A model generated the notes under the pieces. That model made no database searches. It was not told the DNA's origin and saw nothing but the letters and a program-made list of their open reading frames with translations. Below, in pieces: positions 8,406 through 18,624 of a DNA stretch of 64,000 bases. The translations under genes and the position numbers were made by a program. The first letter of the stretch is position 1; each line of letters begins with the position of its first letter. Source of the stretch: Hylemonella sp. (GTDB lineage Bacteria > Pseudomonadota > Gammaproteobacteria > Burkholderiales > Burkholderiaceae_C); the NCBI GenBank assembly GCA_030680575.1, contig JAUXVI010000030.1, forward strand, positions 114,197 through 178,196. The letters run 5' to 3'.

Positions 8406-9902
8406 ATGCCAGCACTGAATATCTGTTGTACGTCCAGGTGGTTACTGGCCTGCGTATTGCTTGTCCTGCCATGGCTTGATCCGTTTGCGCCTGGACCTTC
8501 GCCCGCGGTGATGCCGTGGTTGGTGACGCTGACGTGCTTGGTCTTACTCATGCTGTGGTTCACGCCATGTCAGATTGGCAACCCCGGCATTGTGGTCGTG
8601 GCTTGGCTGGTGGCTGCCAGTATCAGCTGCATCATGGGCTTGCTGCAGTATTTTGGTGTTAGCGAACAGTTCGATCCTTGGGTTAGCACCACAAATATCG
8701 GAGAAGCCTTTGCCAACTTGCGTCAGCGCAATCAGTTCGCGACACTGACAAATATCGGGTTGGTGAGCCTGCTTTGGTTAGTCATGCAGTCAGCGGGACG
8801 CCAATCGCGACCTGCATTGAACGAGGCGGTTCAGCTGTTTGTCGCTGTCTTGCTGGTATGCGGAAACGCCGCCTCATCTTCCCGTACGGGGATGGTGGAG
8901 TTGCTGGTTTTGTGTGGGTTGGCCTGGCTTTGGGGAGGATGGCAGCAGCCGCAGGTTCGGCGCTTGTTGACAGTAGCGCTGGCAACCTATGGCTTGGCCA
9001 CTGTGTGCCTGCCGCTGCTCGTCGGGTGGGATCCCTTCGGGCATGGCATGCTGGAGCGCATCCGCCACGAAGATGTCACGTGTGGCAGCCGGCTGATTCT
9101 TTGGCGCAATGTGATGCACCTGATCAGTTTGCTCCCATGGCAAGGCTGGGGCTGGAGCGAGTTGGATTACGCCCATTTCATGACGCTCTACAACGGGCCT
9201 CGCTTCTGCGAGATTCTTGGCAACGCCCACAATCTGCCGCTGCATCTAGCGGTGGAGTTGGGCCTCCCGGTCGCGGTGCTGGTGTGCGGTGCAATGGTTT
9301 GGCTGGTAGGGAGGGCCAAACCGTGGCGAGAGACTGACCCCACGCGGCAGCTCGCCTGGGGTGTGCTGGCGCTGATCGCCGTGCACAGCATGCTGGAGTA
9401 TCCCTTGTGGTACGGGCCGTTTCAGATGGCCGCAGGCTTGAGCCTATGGCTGCTTTGGCGGCGCCCCCAAGCTGTGCCGCCGCCACGCATGTCCGCCGTC
9501 TTGGCCCATGGGTTGCGGGCGGTCGCTGTCGCACTGCTGCTGGCGGTGAGCTACGCCGCCTGGGACTACCACCGTGTCAGTCAGATCTACCTCGCACCGG
9601 AACAGCGAATGGCTGCCTACCGGGAAGGCACGCTGGAAAAAATCCGCGACTCATGGCTGTTCCGGGATCAGGTTCGCTTTGCGGAACTGACGTTGACACC
9701 GCTGACGCCACAGAATGCGCAGCAATTGAATGCCATGGCACACGAACTGCTGCATTTCTCGCCCGAGGCTCGGGTGGTGGAAAAGCTGATTGAGAGTGCG
9801 CTTCTGTTGGGGCGCGACGACGAAGCGCGGGCCTTCATGCAGCGTTACCGGGCGGCCTATCCGCAGGCCTATGCTCAGTGGGTCAAGGCGCGCGCTGAGT
9901 AG
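8406..9902 (+). CDS. Wzy/PglL-family O-oligosaccharyltransferase (second copy)
   Basis: A 498-residue multi-pass membrane protein with the same architecture as the preceding gene, 9 bp downstream and surely in the same operon. The conserved LRQRNQFAT block, SSRTGMVELL, GWGWSELDY and the AHNLPLHLAVELG motif (the catalytic-loop His-Asn) match the Wzy_C/PglL family. The C-terminal part has a TPR-like soluble tail. The two tandem copies are only distantly similar, so this is an old duplication or two separately acquired enzymes. One may act on pilin and the other on another acceptor, or one may polymerise glycan; this is inference. Confidence 0.8.
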   Translation: MPALNICCTSRWLLACVLLVLPWLDPFAPGPSPAVMPWLVTLTCLVLLMLWFTPCQIGNPGIVVVAWLVAASISCIMGLLQYFGVSEQFDPWVSTTNIGEAFANLRQRNQFATLTNIGLVSLLWLVMQSAGRQSRPALNEAVQLFVAVLLVCGNAASSSRTGMVELLVLCGLAWLWGGWQQPQVRRLLTVALATYGLATVCLPLLVGWDPFGHGMLERIRHEDVTCGSRLILWRNVMHLISLLPWQGWGWSELDYAHFMTLYNGPRFCEILGNAHNLPLHLAVELGLPVAVLVCGAMVWLVGRAKPWRETDPTRQLAWGVLALIAVHSMLEYPLWYGPFQMAAGLSLWLLWRRPQAVPPPRMSAVLAHGLRAVAVALLLAVSYAAWDYHRVSQIYLAPEQRMAAYREGTLEKIRDSWLFRDQVRFAELTLTPLTPQNAQQLNAMAHELLHFSPEARVVEKLIESALLLGRDDEARAFMQRYRAAYPQAYAQWVKARAE

Positions 9903-9917
9903 GCCGGCGAGCCCCGT

Positions 9918-10406
9918 TCAAGCTGCGACGAAACTGCCTGATTTGCCGCCGTGTTTTTCCAGCAGGCGAACGCTGGTGATGGTCATGCCACGATCCACGG
10001 CCTTGCACATGTCGTAGATCGTGAGTAGTGCTACCTGCACGGCCGTCAAGGCTTCCATCTCGACACCGGTTGGACCCACGGTTTCAACCGTGGCCGTGCA
10101 GACGACGTGACTGGGCTGGGCCACCGTTGCCTGGTGCAGGCTGAATGCCAGCGCTACTCGCGTGAGAGCAAGCGGATGGCACAAGGGAATCAGGTCGCTG
10201 GTTTTCTTGGCCGCCTGGATGCCGGCGATACGGGCAATGCCCAGCACGTCGCCTTTCTTGGCGGTACCGGACTCGATAATCGCCAGTGTGGCGGGAAGCA
10301 TCTCGATACGGCCGCTGGCGACGGCAATACGGTGGGTGTCGGCTTTGGCGGCGACGTCCACCATATGGGCTTGGCCTTGTGCATCAAAGTGGGTCAGAGA
10401 GCTCAT
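9918..10406 (-). CDS. moaC: Cyclic pyranopterin monophosphate synthase
   Basis: A 162-residue MoaC, which converts the MoaA product to cyclic pyranopterin monophosphate in molybdenum cofactor synthesis. The family block [13 protein letters not shown] and the MVDV motif near residue 16 are present, as are the C-terminal [11 protein letters not shown] and KHGGKSG. It converges on the second ligase gene and diverges from the M48 protease. No other moa gene is in the window. Confidence 0.96.
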   Translation of the reverse strand: MSSLTHFDAQGQAHMVDVAAKADTHRIAVASGRIEMLPATLAIIESGTAKKGDVLGIARIAGIQAAKKTSDLIPLCHPLALTRVALAFSLHQATVAQPSHVVCTATVETVGPTGVEMEALTAVQVALLTIYDMCKAVDRGMTITSVRLLEKHGGKSGSFVAA

Positions 10407-10454
10407 GGGCGGCTACTTTACGGAACATTCACAGAATTCGAGCATCATACGATC

Positions 10455-12068
10455 ATGTTCAGTTCCTTCTTTGTGAAAGAAGGCCCGCATGCCAGTGTGC
10501 ATGTAGCCAAAGATCAACACGCGGGACGCGTTTCGAGCGGGACATCACAGCCGGCGCACACCCTTTTAATTGCCAAGCGTGCGTGGATTGCTATATTTTT
10601 TGTGGCGTTTCAGGTTGGCATGCCCATGACGGCGCATGCCCAACTGCCGGCATTGGGCGATGGCGCCGAAATGAGCGTGGCGTCCGAGCGCCGGCTGGGT
10701 GATCGCATTGCGCGTTCGCTTTACCGTGACCCGGATTATATCGATGACCCGGTGCTGGGCGAGTACGTGCAGGGCATCTGGCAGCGCTTGCTGCAAGGTG
10801 CCCGCCAGCGCGGTGAGCTCTTGCCCGAGCTGGAAGCCGGATTTGCCTGGGACGTGGCGCTCGGACGCGATCGCAGCGTCAATGCCTTTGCGTTGCCGGG
10901 GGGGTATCTCGGCGTGCATCTTGGCCTGATCGCCGTCGTCAACAGCGAGGATGAACTGGCCTCTGTGCTGGCGCACGAACTCAGCCACGTCACCCAGCGG
11001 CATATTGCCCGCATGGTGGGGCGCCAGAGCGCGCAAGGGCCTTGGGTGATCGCTGCCATGATCCTGGGGGCATTGGCGGCCAGCTCCAATCCGCAGGCAG
11101 CCAGTGCCATGATTGCTGGCGGTCAGGCTGTGGCTGTTCAGGGGCAGCTCAACTTCTCGCGCGACATGGAGCGCGAGGCCGACCGTGTGGGCTACGGTGT
11201 CATGACGCAAGCCGGTTTTGAGCCGCAGGGCTTCGTGAGCATGTTTGAAAAGCTGCAGCAGGCCAATCGCTTCAATGACAGTGGTGCCTTCCCCTACCTC
11301 AGAAGCCATCCTTTGACGACCGAGCGTATTGCCGACATGCAGGCGCGGCAACAGTTGCTGCCGCAGGCAGCCCCCGTGCAGTTGACGATGACGCATGCGC
11401 TGCTGGCAGCCCGGGCCCGTGTGCTGAGCAATGGGGACGTGGAGAGTCTGCGCGCAGCGGTGGCCGAGGCCTCGGGCGACCAGTTTGGCAAGTTTGCTCC
11501 GGCTCGACAGGCCGGTGTGCTGTATGCCGCGGCACTGGCGGCCTCCAATCAGCGGGACTTCTCGCTGGCAACCCGTTTGCACGGGCGCTTGCAGTCGATG
11601 GTCCAGGGACCAACACAGGCACAGCGTCTGGTGCATTTACTGGGTGCCGAACTGTTGTTGGCGACGGCCGACCCCAAGCGGGCGAGCGACTTGCTGGGCG
11701 GTAGAGCGGCGTCACCGACCAGGCGATCCGAGCTGTTCCTCTGGGCCCGTGCCATGACGCAAGCCGGCCCGGCTGCGCCAGTGACCCCGCAGCTGCGCGC
11801 ATGGGTGGCAGAGCACCCGCGCGATGCACAAGCCTGGCAACTGTTGTCCGGGGCCTACATGGCGCTGGGTCAAACGTTAAGTGGGGTGCGTGCCGAAGCC
11901 GAGGCCTATGCGGCCCGGTTTGACTACGAGGCGGCCCTGAACCGGTTCAAGGCCGCACAGGACGTGGCGCGTCAAGGTGGAAAGATTGATCACATCGAGG
12001 CGTCGATCATCGACACCCGGACGCGTCAGCTGGAGTCATTGGTGAGGGAACAGGCGCTCGAGCGCTGA
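10455..12068 (+). CDS. BepA-like periplasmic M48 metalloprotease with TPR tail
   Basis: A 537-residue peptidase M48 protein. HELSH at residues 174-178 gives the zinc-binding HEXXH motif, and Glu241 in EADRVG is the third ligand. A hydrophobic stretch ending in THAQ near residue 58 looks like a signal peptide, with an unusually long N-terminal region if ATG at 10455 is the start. The open frame runs further upstream but only over moaC antisense, so that part is discounted. The C-terminal 250 residues are helical and repeat-like. By family it is a periplasmic protease/chaperone for outer-membrane protein quality control (BepA/YfgC). Its 3' end overlaps the convergent gene by 33 bp. Confidence 0.85.
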   Translation: MFSSFFVKEGPHASVHVAKDQHAGRVSSGTSQPAHTLLIAKRAWIAIFFVAFQVGMPMTAHAQLPALGDGAEMSVASERRLGDRIARSLYRDPDYIDDPVLGEYVQGIWQRLLQGARQRGELLPELEAGFAWDVALGRDRSVNAFALPGGYLGVHLGLIAVVNSEDELASVLAHELSHVTQRHIARMVGRQSAQGPWVIAAMILGALAASSNPQAASAMIAGGQAVAVQGQLNFSRDMEREADRVGYGVMTQAGFEPQGFVSMFEKLQQANRFNDSGAFPYLRSHPLTTERIADMQARQQLLPQAAPVQLTMTHALLAARARVLSNGDVESLRAAVAEASGDQFGKFAPARQAGVLYAAALAASNQRDFSLATRLHGRLQSMVQGPTQAQRLVHLLGAELLLATADPKRASDLLGGRAASPTRRSELFLWARAMTQAGPAAPVTPQLRAWVAEHPRDAQAWQLLSGAYMALGQTLSGVRAEAEAYAARFDYEAALNRFKAAQDVARQGGKIDHIEASIIDTRTRQLESLVREQALER

Positions 12069-12389
12069 ATCGATCACCAACCCGAAGGCCGAGTAAATCA
12101 GGGAGCCGAGCAGGGCGGCCGCAAAGCCTTGGACCTGGAAGCCGTCGAGCACGCTGGCGGCGGCCCAGAACAGCACGGCATTGATGATGAACAGGAACAG
12201 GCCAATCGTCACCAGGGTGACCGGCAGCGTCAGCACGATCAGAACCGGGCGCAGGAAAACATTGAACAGACCGATGATCAGGGCGGCTACCAGCGCGGCG
12301 CCAAAGCTTTGTACTTCCACGCCGCTGTAGAGCGAAGCGACGGCCAGCAGGGCGATCGCGCTGAGGAGCCATTTGACGATGAGTTTCAT
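12036..12389 (-). CDS. Phage holin family (YvlD-type) small membrane protein
   Basis: A 117-residue protein with four hydrophobic helices separated by short turns, including the LRPVLIVLTLPVTLVTIGLF segment typical of the YvlD/phage_holin_4_2 family (PF04020). It begins MKLIVKWLLSAIALL; an upstream in-frame ATG at 12407 is possible. The function of this chromosomal family is unknown despite the name; there is no phage context here. The last 33 bases overlap the convergent M48 protease gene. Confidence 0.85.
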   Translation of the reverse strand: MKLIVKWLLSAIALLAVASLYSGVEVQSFGAALVAALIIGLFNVFLRPVLIVLTLPVTLVTIGLFLFIINAVLFWAAASVLDGFQVQGFAAALLGSLIYSAFGLVIDSALERLFPHQ

Positions 12390-12406
12390 GGCTGACAAGC
12401 ATAGCA

Positions 12407-12847
12407 TCAGGCGGACAGGGATGCACTTCGGCTGGCGGGGTCAGACACCTCTGGGCGCGCCGCTGTTGAGCTGATCTGCCATCGCGCGTTGCCCCGACTG
12501 CTCAACTTCGGGCGGCGGGCATCCAGCACGCGTGCCATGCCAAGCCGCGTCTGTAGCGCCAGCGCCAGTTCATCGAGTGGGCCATCGGCCAGTACGGCTG
12601 TCACGGTATCACCTCGCGCCTGCAGTCCGGCGGAAACCTGGGTCAACAGCTTGTTGGCCCACTTGTTACGCCAGTTTTGGCGTGCCGCATGGTTGACCCA
12701 TTTGCTCATGTGTCGTGTCATGCGCGGCGGGCAGGCCACCAGGATCCAGTGGGTTGCTTGCGGACAGTCGGCGGTGCCGGCGTTCAGCCGCGCGAGCTGG
12801 TGCCGCGCAAACTCGGCATCGTCCAGATACACGATGATCCTGTCCAT
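12407..12847 (-). CDS. Conserved hypothetical protein
   Basis: A 146-residue soluble protein I do not recognise. It starts MDRIIVYLDDAEFA after a strong GGAGG ribosome site, which rules out the longer frame. It has a hydrophobic beta-strand start, a WILVACPPR segment and a basic middle (RHMSKWVNHAARQNWRNKW), then a region containing VTAVLADGPLDEL. The alternating strands and helices resemble a small Rossmann-like or universal-stress-like fold, but no family motif is clear. It sits between the holin-like gene and the second TerC gene on the same strand. Confidence 0.75.
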   Translation of the reverse strand: MDRIIVYLDDAEFARHQLARLNAGTADCPQATHWILVACPPRMTRHMSKWVNHAARQNWRNKWANKLLTQVSAGLQARGDTVTAVLADGPLDELALALQTRLGMARVLDARRPKLSSRGNARWQISSTAARPEVSDPASRSASLSA

Positions 12848-12894
12848 GCCGACCTCCAGCAAAGTCAACGTAGGTTAAGCACTTGCAGGCTGGT

Positions 12895-13590
12895 TCAGCC
12901 AGCGTGCGCACGCTGCTGGCGCCGGGAGGTCCACCAGCCGGCAGAAAGAACCCCGAGCACGGCTGCCGCATAGACCACCCAGCGTGCAGCGATATTCAGC
13001 GGCTCGGGCGGGTCGAACACGGCATCCAGCATCGGTTCATTGACGATCATCTTGGCGGCGGTGAAAGCCAGGACGGCGGCACCCAGCTGGATGATGACCG
13101 GGAAACGCTCCACCAGTTTGAGCACCACCGAACTGCCGAACACCACAATCGGCACGCTGATCAGCAGGCCGATGACGACCAGGTCCATCGATCCGTGTGC
13201 CGCACCGGCCACGCCCAGCACGTTGTCCACCCCCATCAGGGCGTCGGCCACGATGATGGTCTTCATGGCGCCCCAGAAGGTGCTGGCAACTGGGCCGTCG
13301 TGCTCGTCGCCTTCCTGCTCAGCCAGTAACTTGTAGGCAATCCAGACCAGGCCCAGACCGCCGACCAGCATCAGGCCCGGGATCTTGAGCAGCCAGACCA
13401 CACCGATCGTCATGATCGAGCGCACGACGATCGCGCCCACCGTGCCCCAGACAATGGCTTTTTGCCGCAGCTGGGGTGGGAGGCTGCGAGCAGCCAGTGC
13501 GATCACGATGGCGTTATCGCCGGCCAGTACGAGGTCGATCAGGATGATGGCCAGCAAGGCAGACCACCACGGGGCAGAAAACAGTTCCAT
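12895..13590 (-). CDS. TerC family membrane protein (copy 2, riboswitch-controlled)
   Basis: A 231-residue TerC-family protein. The signatures LAGDNAIVIALAARSLPPQ near residue 22 and MGVDNVLGVAGAAHG in the second half carry the Asp-Asn pairs. The start at 13590 gives MELFSAPWW and follows GGAG. A yybP-ykoY element (13699-13828) precedes it on the same strand. That riboswitch class senses Mn2+ and commonly controls manganese exporters and TerC proteins, so manganese efflux or Mn loading of exported proteins is the best guess. It is distinct in sequence from the first TerC copy, which lacks this leader. Confidence 0.92.
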   Translation of the reverse strand: MELFSAPWWSALLAIILIDLVLAGDNAIVIALAARSLPPQLRQKAIVWGTVGAIVVRSIMTIGVVWLLKIPGLMLVGGLGLVWIAYKLLAEQEGDEHDGPVASTFWGAMKTIIVADALMGVDNVLGVAGAAHGSMDLVVIGLLISVPIVVFGSSVVLKLVERFPVIIQLGAAVLAFTAAKMIVNEPMLDAVFDPPEPLNIAARWVVYAAAVLGVLSAGWWTSRRQQRAHAG

Positions 13591-13600
13591 GAAAACTCCG

Positions 13601-13620
13601 GGTTGTATCGATCGACAACC
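13601..13620 (-). promoter_or_regulatory. Leader hairpin before TerC copy 2 ribosome site
   Basis: A near-perfect 20-base palindrome (GGTTGT...ACAACC) lies in the leader immediately upstream of the CGGAG ribosome site. Another palindrome, AACCTG/CAGGTT, is at 13679-13693, just after the riboswitch 3' strand. These are plausible parts of the expression platform controlling translation, which is inference from position. Confidence 0.45.
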
Positions 13621-13698
13621 TGGAACAGAGCGGGTCGGAGGAAATTGATTCGCCAGAACCAAAGACGCACTTCGACGCAACCTGTCACAGGTTCCTGT

Positions 13699-13828
13699 CG
13701 AAGGTCTTGCTCGGCATGACGTCATGCGCCAAATGCCCAGCAAGCCGGAAGTTGAACTTCGTACTGACGACTTGCTGATGCTTGCGGTCAGCGTGTACGC
13801 TGTCGCAATCGGGAGCTACTCCCCTTCG
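13699..13828 (-). promoter_or_regulatory. yybP-ykoY (Mn2+-sensing) riboswitch
   Basis: Read on the minus strand, the element opens with CGAAGGGGAGTAGC and closes with GAGCAAGACCTTCG. CGAAGG and CCTTCG pair perfectly as the P1 helix, and GGGGAGUAGC and AGCAAGACCUU are the conserved 5' and 3' segments of this class. A hairpin made from GCATGACGTCATGC stands just before the 3' segment, as in known members. The total of 130 nt is typical. It lies 108 bp upstream of TerC copy 2 on the same strand. The rest of the 359-bp gap (13591-13949) holds the leader hairpins and the start region of the divergent gene. Confidence 0.9.
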
Positions 13829-13949
13829 TGATATCAATTGGAACACCGTCGGCAACAACCCTTCGATCGCTGAGGGTTTGCCTGCGTGAAACGGTGCCGG
13901 CCAAGGCGGTAAAAACGCTATCATCCGTCTCCCCTTTGCATCGCATCCC

Positions 13950-14399
13950 ATGGCTGGAATCCATATTACCGACATTGAAGCGGCCATCAACTTTTGGCGC
14001 GACAGAAACCCGTCACCGGACGGTATTACGCTGGCGCCGGAAGTGCGTGCGCTGGCAGAAGTCTATGCCTTGATGGTGTTCTACCGGGAGCACGAGGCGG
14101 ACGAGTTCTCCATGCCACAAGCGGCGCTGCAAGCCTGGCTGGTCTGGTACGAAAGCACGCCGGACACGCCCTGCATTGCGATCTGTTCCACCAGCCAGGG
14201 TGATGAGGAATGCAAGGGCTGCGGCCGCAGCTTCGACGAGGTGCAGCTCTGGACCGAGATGCGGCCGGCCGAGAAGCGTCAGACCTGGCGCCGTATCACG
14301 CTGTCTGGCCAAGCCTGGCGCTTCAACCGGTACGCCGAACGGGCGGGCGGCTGCGCCCGTGATGCGCAGGCGGCTCAGGTGCAGGGTGAGCCGGCCTGA
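13950..14399 (+). CDS. DUF3717-DUF1289 fusion protein
   Basis: A 149-residue cytosolic protein with two recognisable parts. Residues 1-72 match the DUF3717 type (ITDIEAAINFWRDRNPS...). Residues 72-115 match DUF1289, a small cysteine motif: PCIAICSTSQGDEECKGCGRS followed by Trp and a basic helix. The four cysteines (CIAIC and ECKGC) suggest metal or cluster binding. TATCAT at 13918-13923 may be its -10. Its function is unknown; what is seen is the fusion of two domains usually met separately. Confidence 0.82.
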   Translation: MAGIHITDIEAAINFWRDRNPSPDGITLAPEVRALAEVYALMVFYREHEADEFSMPQAALQAWLVWYESTPDTPCIAICSTSQGDEECKGCGRSFDEVQLWTEMRPAEKRQTWRRITLSGQAWRFNRYAERAGGCARDAQAAQVQGEPA

Positions 14400-14429
14400 T
14401 GGCCTGAGCAAGACCCCGGTTGTGTCTAT

Positions 14430-14990
14430 TTATTTCCAGCGGACCGGTTCGATCGTCACCGTCTGGCTGCCATTGCTGAGCATGAGGGTGCCTTCCTGGA
14501 TGGTGGCTTGCAGTTGCATGCTGCGTTCGGCCAAGCCGGCCAGGGCCTGCGACGCTTCCGTCGGCATGCGCCAGACTTCCAGCCGGTCCAGCCGTGTCAG
14601 TTTGTTCTCGATACCGCGCCACCAGACCTCGGCCGCATGGTGAAAGGCATAGACCAGCACCGTATCGGCCTTGTTGCAGGCTTTGGCCAGGGGTTTGTCT
14701 TCGGGTTGGCCGACCTCGATCCACAGCCGGGTCTGACCCGTGAAATCGCGTAGCCAGACATCGGGCTCGTCCGGGTCGGACAGGCCGGCACCGAAGGCCA
14801 GCGTGCCGTCGCCTTGGCACACCGTCTGCAACCGGTGCGCCTGCAGCGCCAGGGCCGCCAGCCGGATCATCATGCGTTCGTCGGTCTCGCTCGGATGGCG
14901 TGCCAGCGTCAGCGCATGGTCGGCGTAGTAGCCGTGGTCAATGTCGGCGATTTGGAGGCTGGCCTTGAAGACCGTGGACTTGATCGCCAT
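14430..14990 (-). CDS. yaeQ: YaeQ family protein
   Basis: A 186-residue YaeQ-family protein, starting MAIKSTVFKASLQIADIDHGYY, the usual N-terminus; a longer upstream frame is not supported. The WIEVGQPEDKPLAKACNKADTV block is diagnostic, and the family fold resembles PD-(D/E)XK nucleases. Its role is unknown: E. coli YaeQ was once linked to RfaH function, but that remains unclear. It follows purB on the same strand, with a hairpin-rich repeat in between. Confidence 0.93.
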   Translation of the reverse strand: MAIKSTVFKASLQIADIDHGYYADHALTLARHPSETDERMMIRLAALALQAHRLQTVCQGDGTLAFGAGLSDPDEPDVWLRDFTGQTRLWIEVGQPEDKPLAKACNKADTVLVYAFHHAAEVWWRGIENKLTRLDRLEVWRMPTEASQALAGLAERSMQLQATIQEGTLMLSNGSQTVTIEPVRWK

Positions 14991-15059
14991 GAAGTGTGGG
15001 GTTGTGGGGTTATTGCGGGGAACGCCGTGGAACCGGCTGCGCCGGGCCACTGGCGTTGT

Positions 15060-15098
15060 CCCCCTCTCAGGGGGAAGCGGCGTCAGCCGCTCAGGGGG
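15060..15098 (+). repeat. GC-rich double-hairpin element between purB and yaeQ
   Basis: CCCCC/GGGGG arms (15060-15064, 15070-15074) are followed directly by AGCGGC/GCCGCT arms (15076-15081, 15086-15091) and another G-run. Compact paired hairpins like this recur between genes in Comamonadaceae genomes, as I recall. It may serve as the purB terminator or be a REP-like element. Confidence 0.55.
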
Positions 15099-17189
<2,091 letters not shown>

Positions 17190-17248
17190 CGGCCCCGGCG
17201 CTGGAAACGCTCAGACACTGCAAGCGCCGACCGCTGGTACCCGTGGCT

Positions 17249-18481
17249 TTACCAGAGGCGGTCTGAGCCGCCCGCGGCGGTCAGTGGCAGCAGTCGTTGC
17301 AGGTTGATCTGCACCTTGACATCGCGGTGCGGCACGCTGGCCACGATGCGGTAGTCGCGCAGGGCCGTGTCGCGGACGATGGGTTCGCCTGTCGGAACGC
17401 CATCGCGGTTGATCAGCACCGCCACCTTGGGGGTCGTGGTGTTGATGCCGCGCTGGATCACGATGGCCACCTCGTTGGTGGTGAGGCGCACGAAAGAGCC
17501 TGGCGAATAGATGCCGACGGCCTTGATCAGGGCGGCGCCGGCTTCATCGACCTGGCGGTTTTCATCAAAATAACTGGCCTGCATGGCGGCTGCCGGCGAG
17601 GTCGGTACCCGTGATGCACGTGGCGCCAGACGCGCGGCAAACATGTCGGCGCGCTGGATCAGGCGGGCTATGCGCAGGCCCTCCGACATGCCGGCCAGGG
17701 GGCCGGGTGGCACATTGTGATGGTTGCGCACGGCTTCCAGCCAGATCGGGTCGGTGACGCCCATTTGAGTGAGCAGCTGAACCGAGCGCGGGGCATGCAG
17801 ATCGATCTGCTTGCGCTGTTCCGGCGTTGGCGCCGCAATCTGCATGGCCAGCCGGTCCTGCAGATCGGTCATGCCGATGTTCATGGTGAGCGCGGCCCGG
17901 CAGAGGGTCAATTCCAGTTCCGCCGGCCAGTTGAGAACTTCCCGCGCCGCCAGGCTGCACATGACGCTGACCAACATCGCATGGGTGGCGCTGTAGAGCC
18001 GGAGCTCGCTGGCCGAGAGGTGGAACAGGGCAAACAACGTGCCGTTCGGGTTGCGCTGCGCGAGTTGTCTCAGTTGACTCTGCAGCCGGTCGAGTCGCTG
18101 CTGGAAATTGGGTGAGCTGGTGTCGCGCAGCAAGGCATTGACCTGGACCTGGAGATCAAGCCAGTCGGGCTGGCCGTCGAGCAGATCCCCACGGTTGGCA
18201 TCCAGATGATTTTTTGAAATCTTGGTACTGGCAATGTGACCCAGTGGCTTGTCTTCAATGACCAGATTGTGCAGCTTGCTGACGTAGGCGCGGTGGTGGC
18301 TTTCCGAATCGTGAATGTCGATATAGAGGGAAAAACCTTTCCCCATGATGTCTTCAAGCTCCGACCGGGAGTTGATCACATAGCCTTTTTGGGCCAGCAG
18401 CGTGCCCTCGGAATCCCGCAGTGAAAAAGGCAGGGGCTGGCCGAGGGTGATCGAATCAATGCTGACCGTGACAAGATGCAT
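17249..18481 (-). CDS. Degenerate HD-GYP-like signalling protein
   Basis: A 410-residue cytosolic protein. Residues 1-60 resemble the N-terminal domain found before many HD-GYP modules. Residues about 160-320 follow the HD-GYP layout (His167, His229, NHH at 253-255, then RADMFAARLAPR), but the eponymous His-Asp pair is replaced by Met200-Asn201 (TMNIGM where HDIGK is expected) and no GYP follows the NHH. It probably cannot hydrolyse c-di-GMP and may act as a binding or scaffold protein; that is inference. Its start overlaps no other gene and it diverges from rfaE2. A diguanylate cyclase is also present in this window, at 59575-60723. Confidence 0.75.
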   Translation of the reverse strand: MHLVTVSIDSITLGQPLPFSLRDSEGTLLAQKGYVINSRSELEDIMGKGFSLYIDIHDSESHHRAYVSKLHNLVIEDKPLGHIASTKISKNHLDANRGDLLDGQPDWLDLQVQVNALLRDTSSPNFQQRLDRLQSQLRQLAQRNPNGTLFALFHLSASELRLYSATHAMLVSVMCSLAAREVLNWPAELELTLCRAALTMNIGMTDLQDRLAMQIAAPTPEQRKQIDLHAPRSVQLLTQMGVTDPIWLEAVRNHHNVPPGPLAGMSEGLRIARLIQRADMFAARLAPRASRVPTSPAAAMQASYFDENRQVDEAGAALIKAVGIYSPGSFVRLTTNEVAIVIQRGINTTTPKVAVLINRDGVPTGEPIVRDTALRDYRIVASVPHRDVKVQINLQRLLPLTAAGGSDRLW

Positions 18482-18624
18482 AGGCTGAGAATTATGCCGC
18501 GCAGGGGCGAGAACGTGCGGCTGGATTATGGGGTAAACACCCCGTGTTTGTGCAGATTGGCACTGCGTGGGCGCTTGCCGGCGCTCTCTCGGACCGCCGC
18601 TGGCGGCCTGTTAGGATGCCGGCC

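Noticed and set aside
10107..10454. Upstream extension of the M48 protease frame
   Set aside because: It lies entirely antisense to moaC and past the divergent promoter region.
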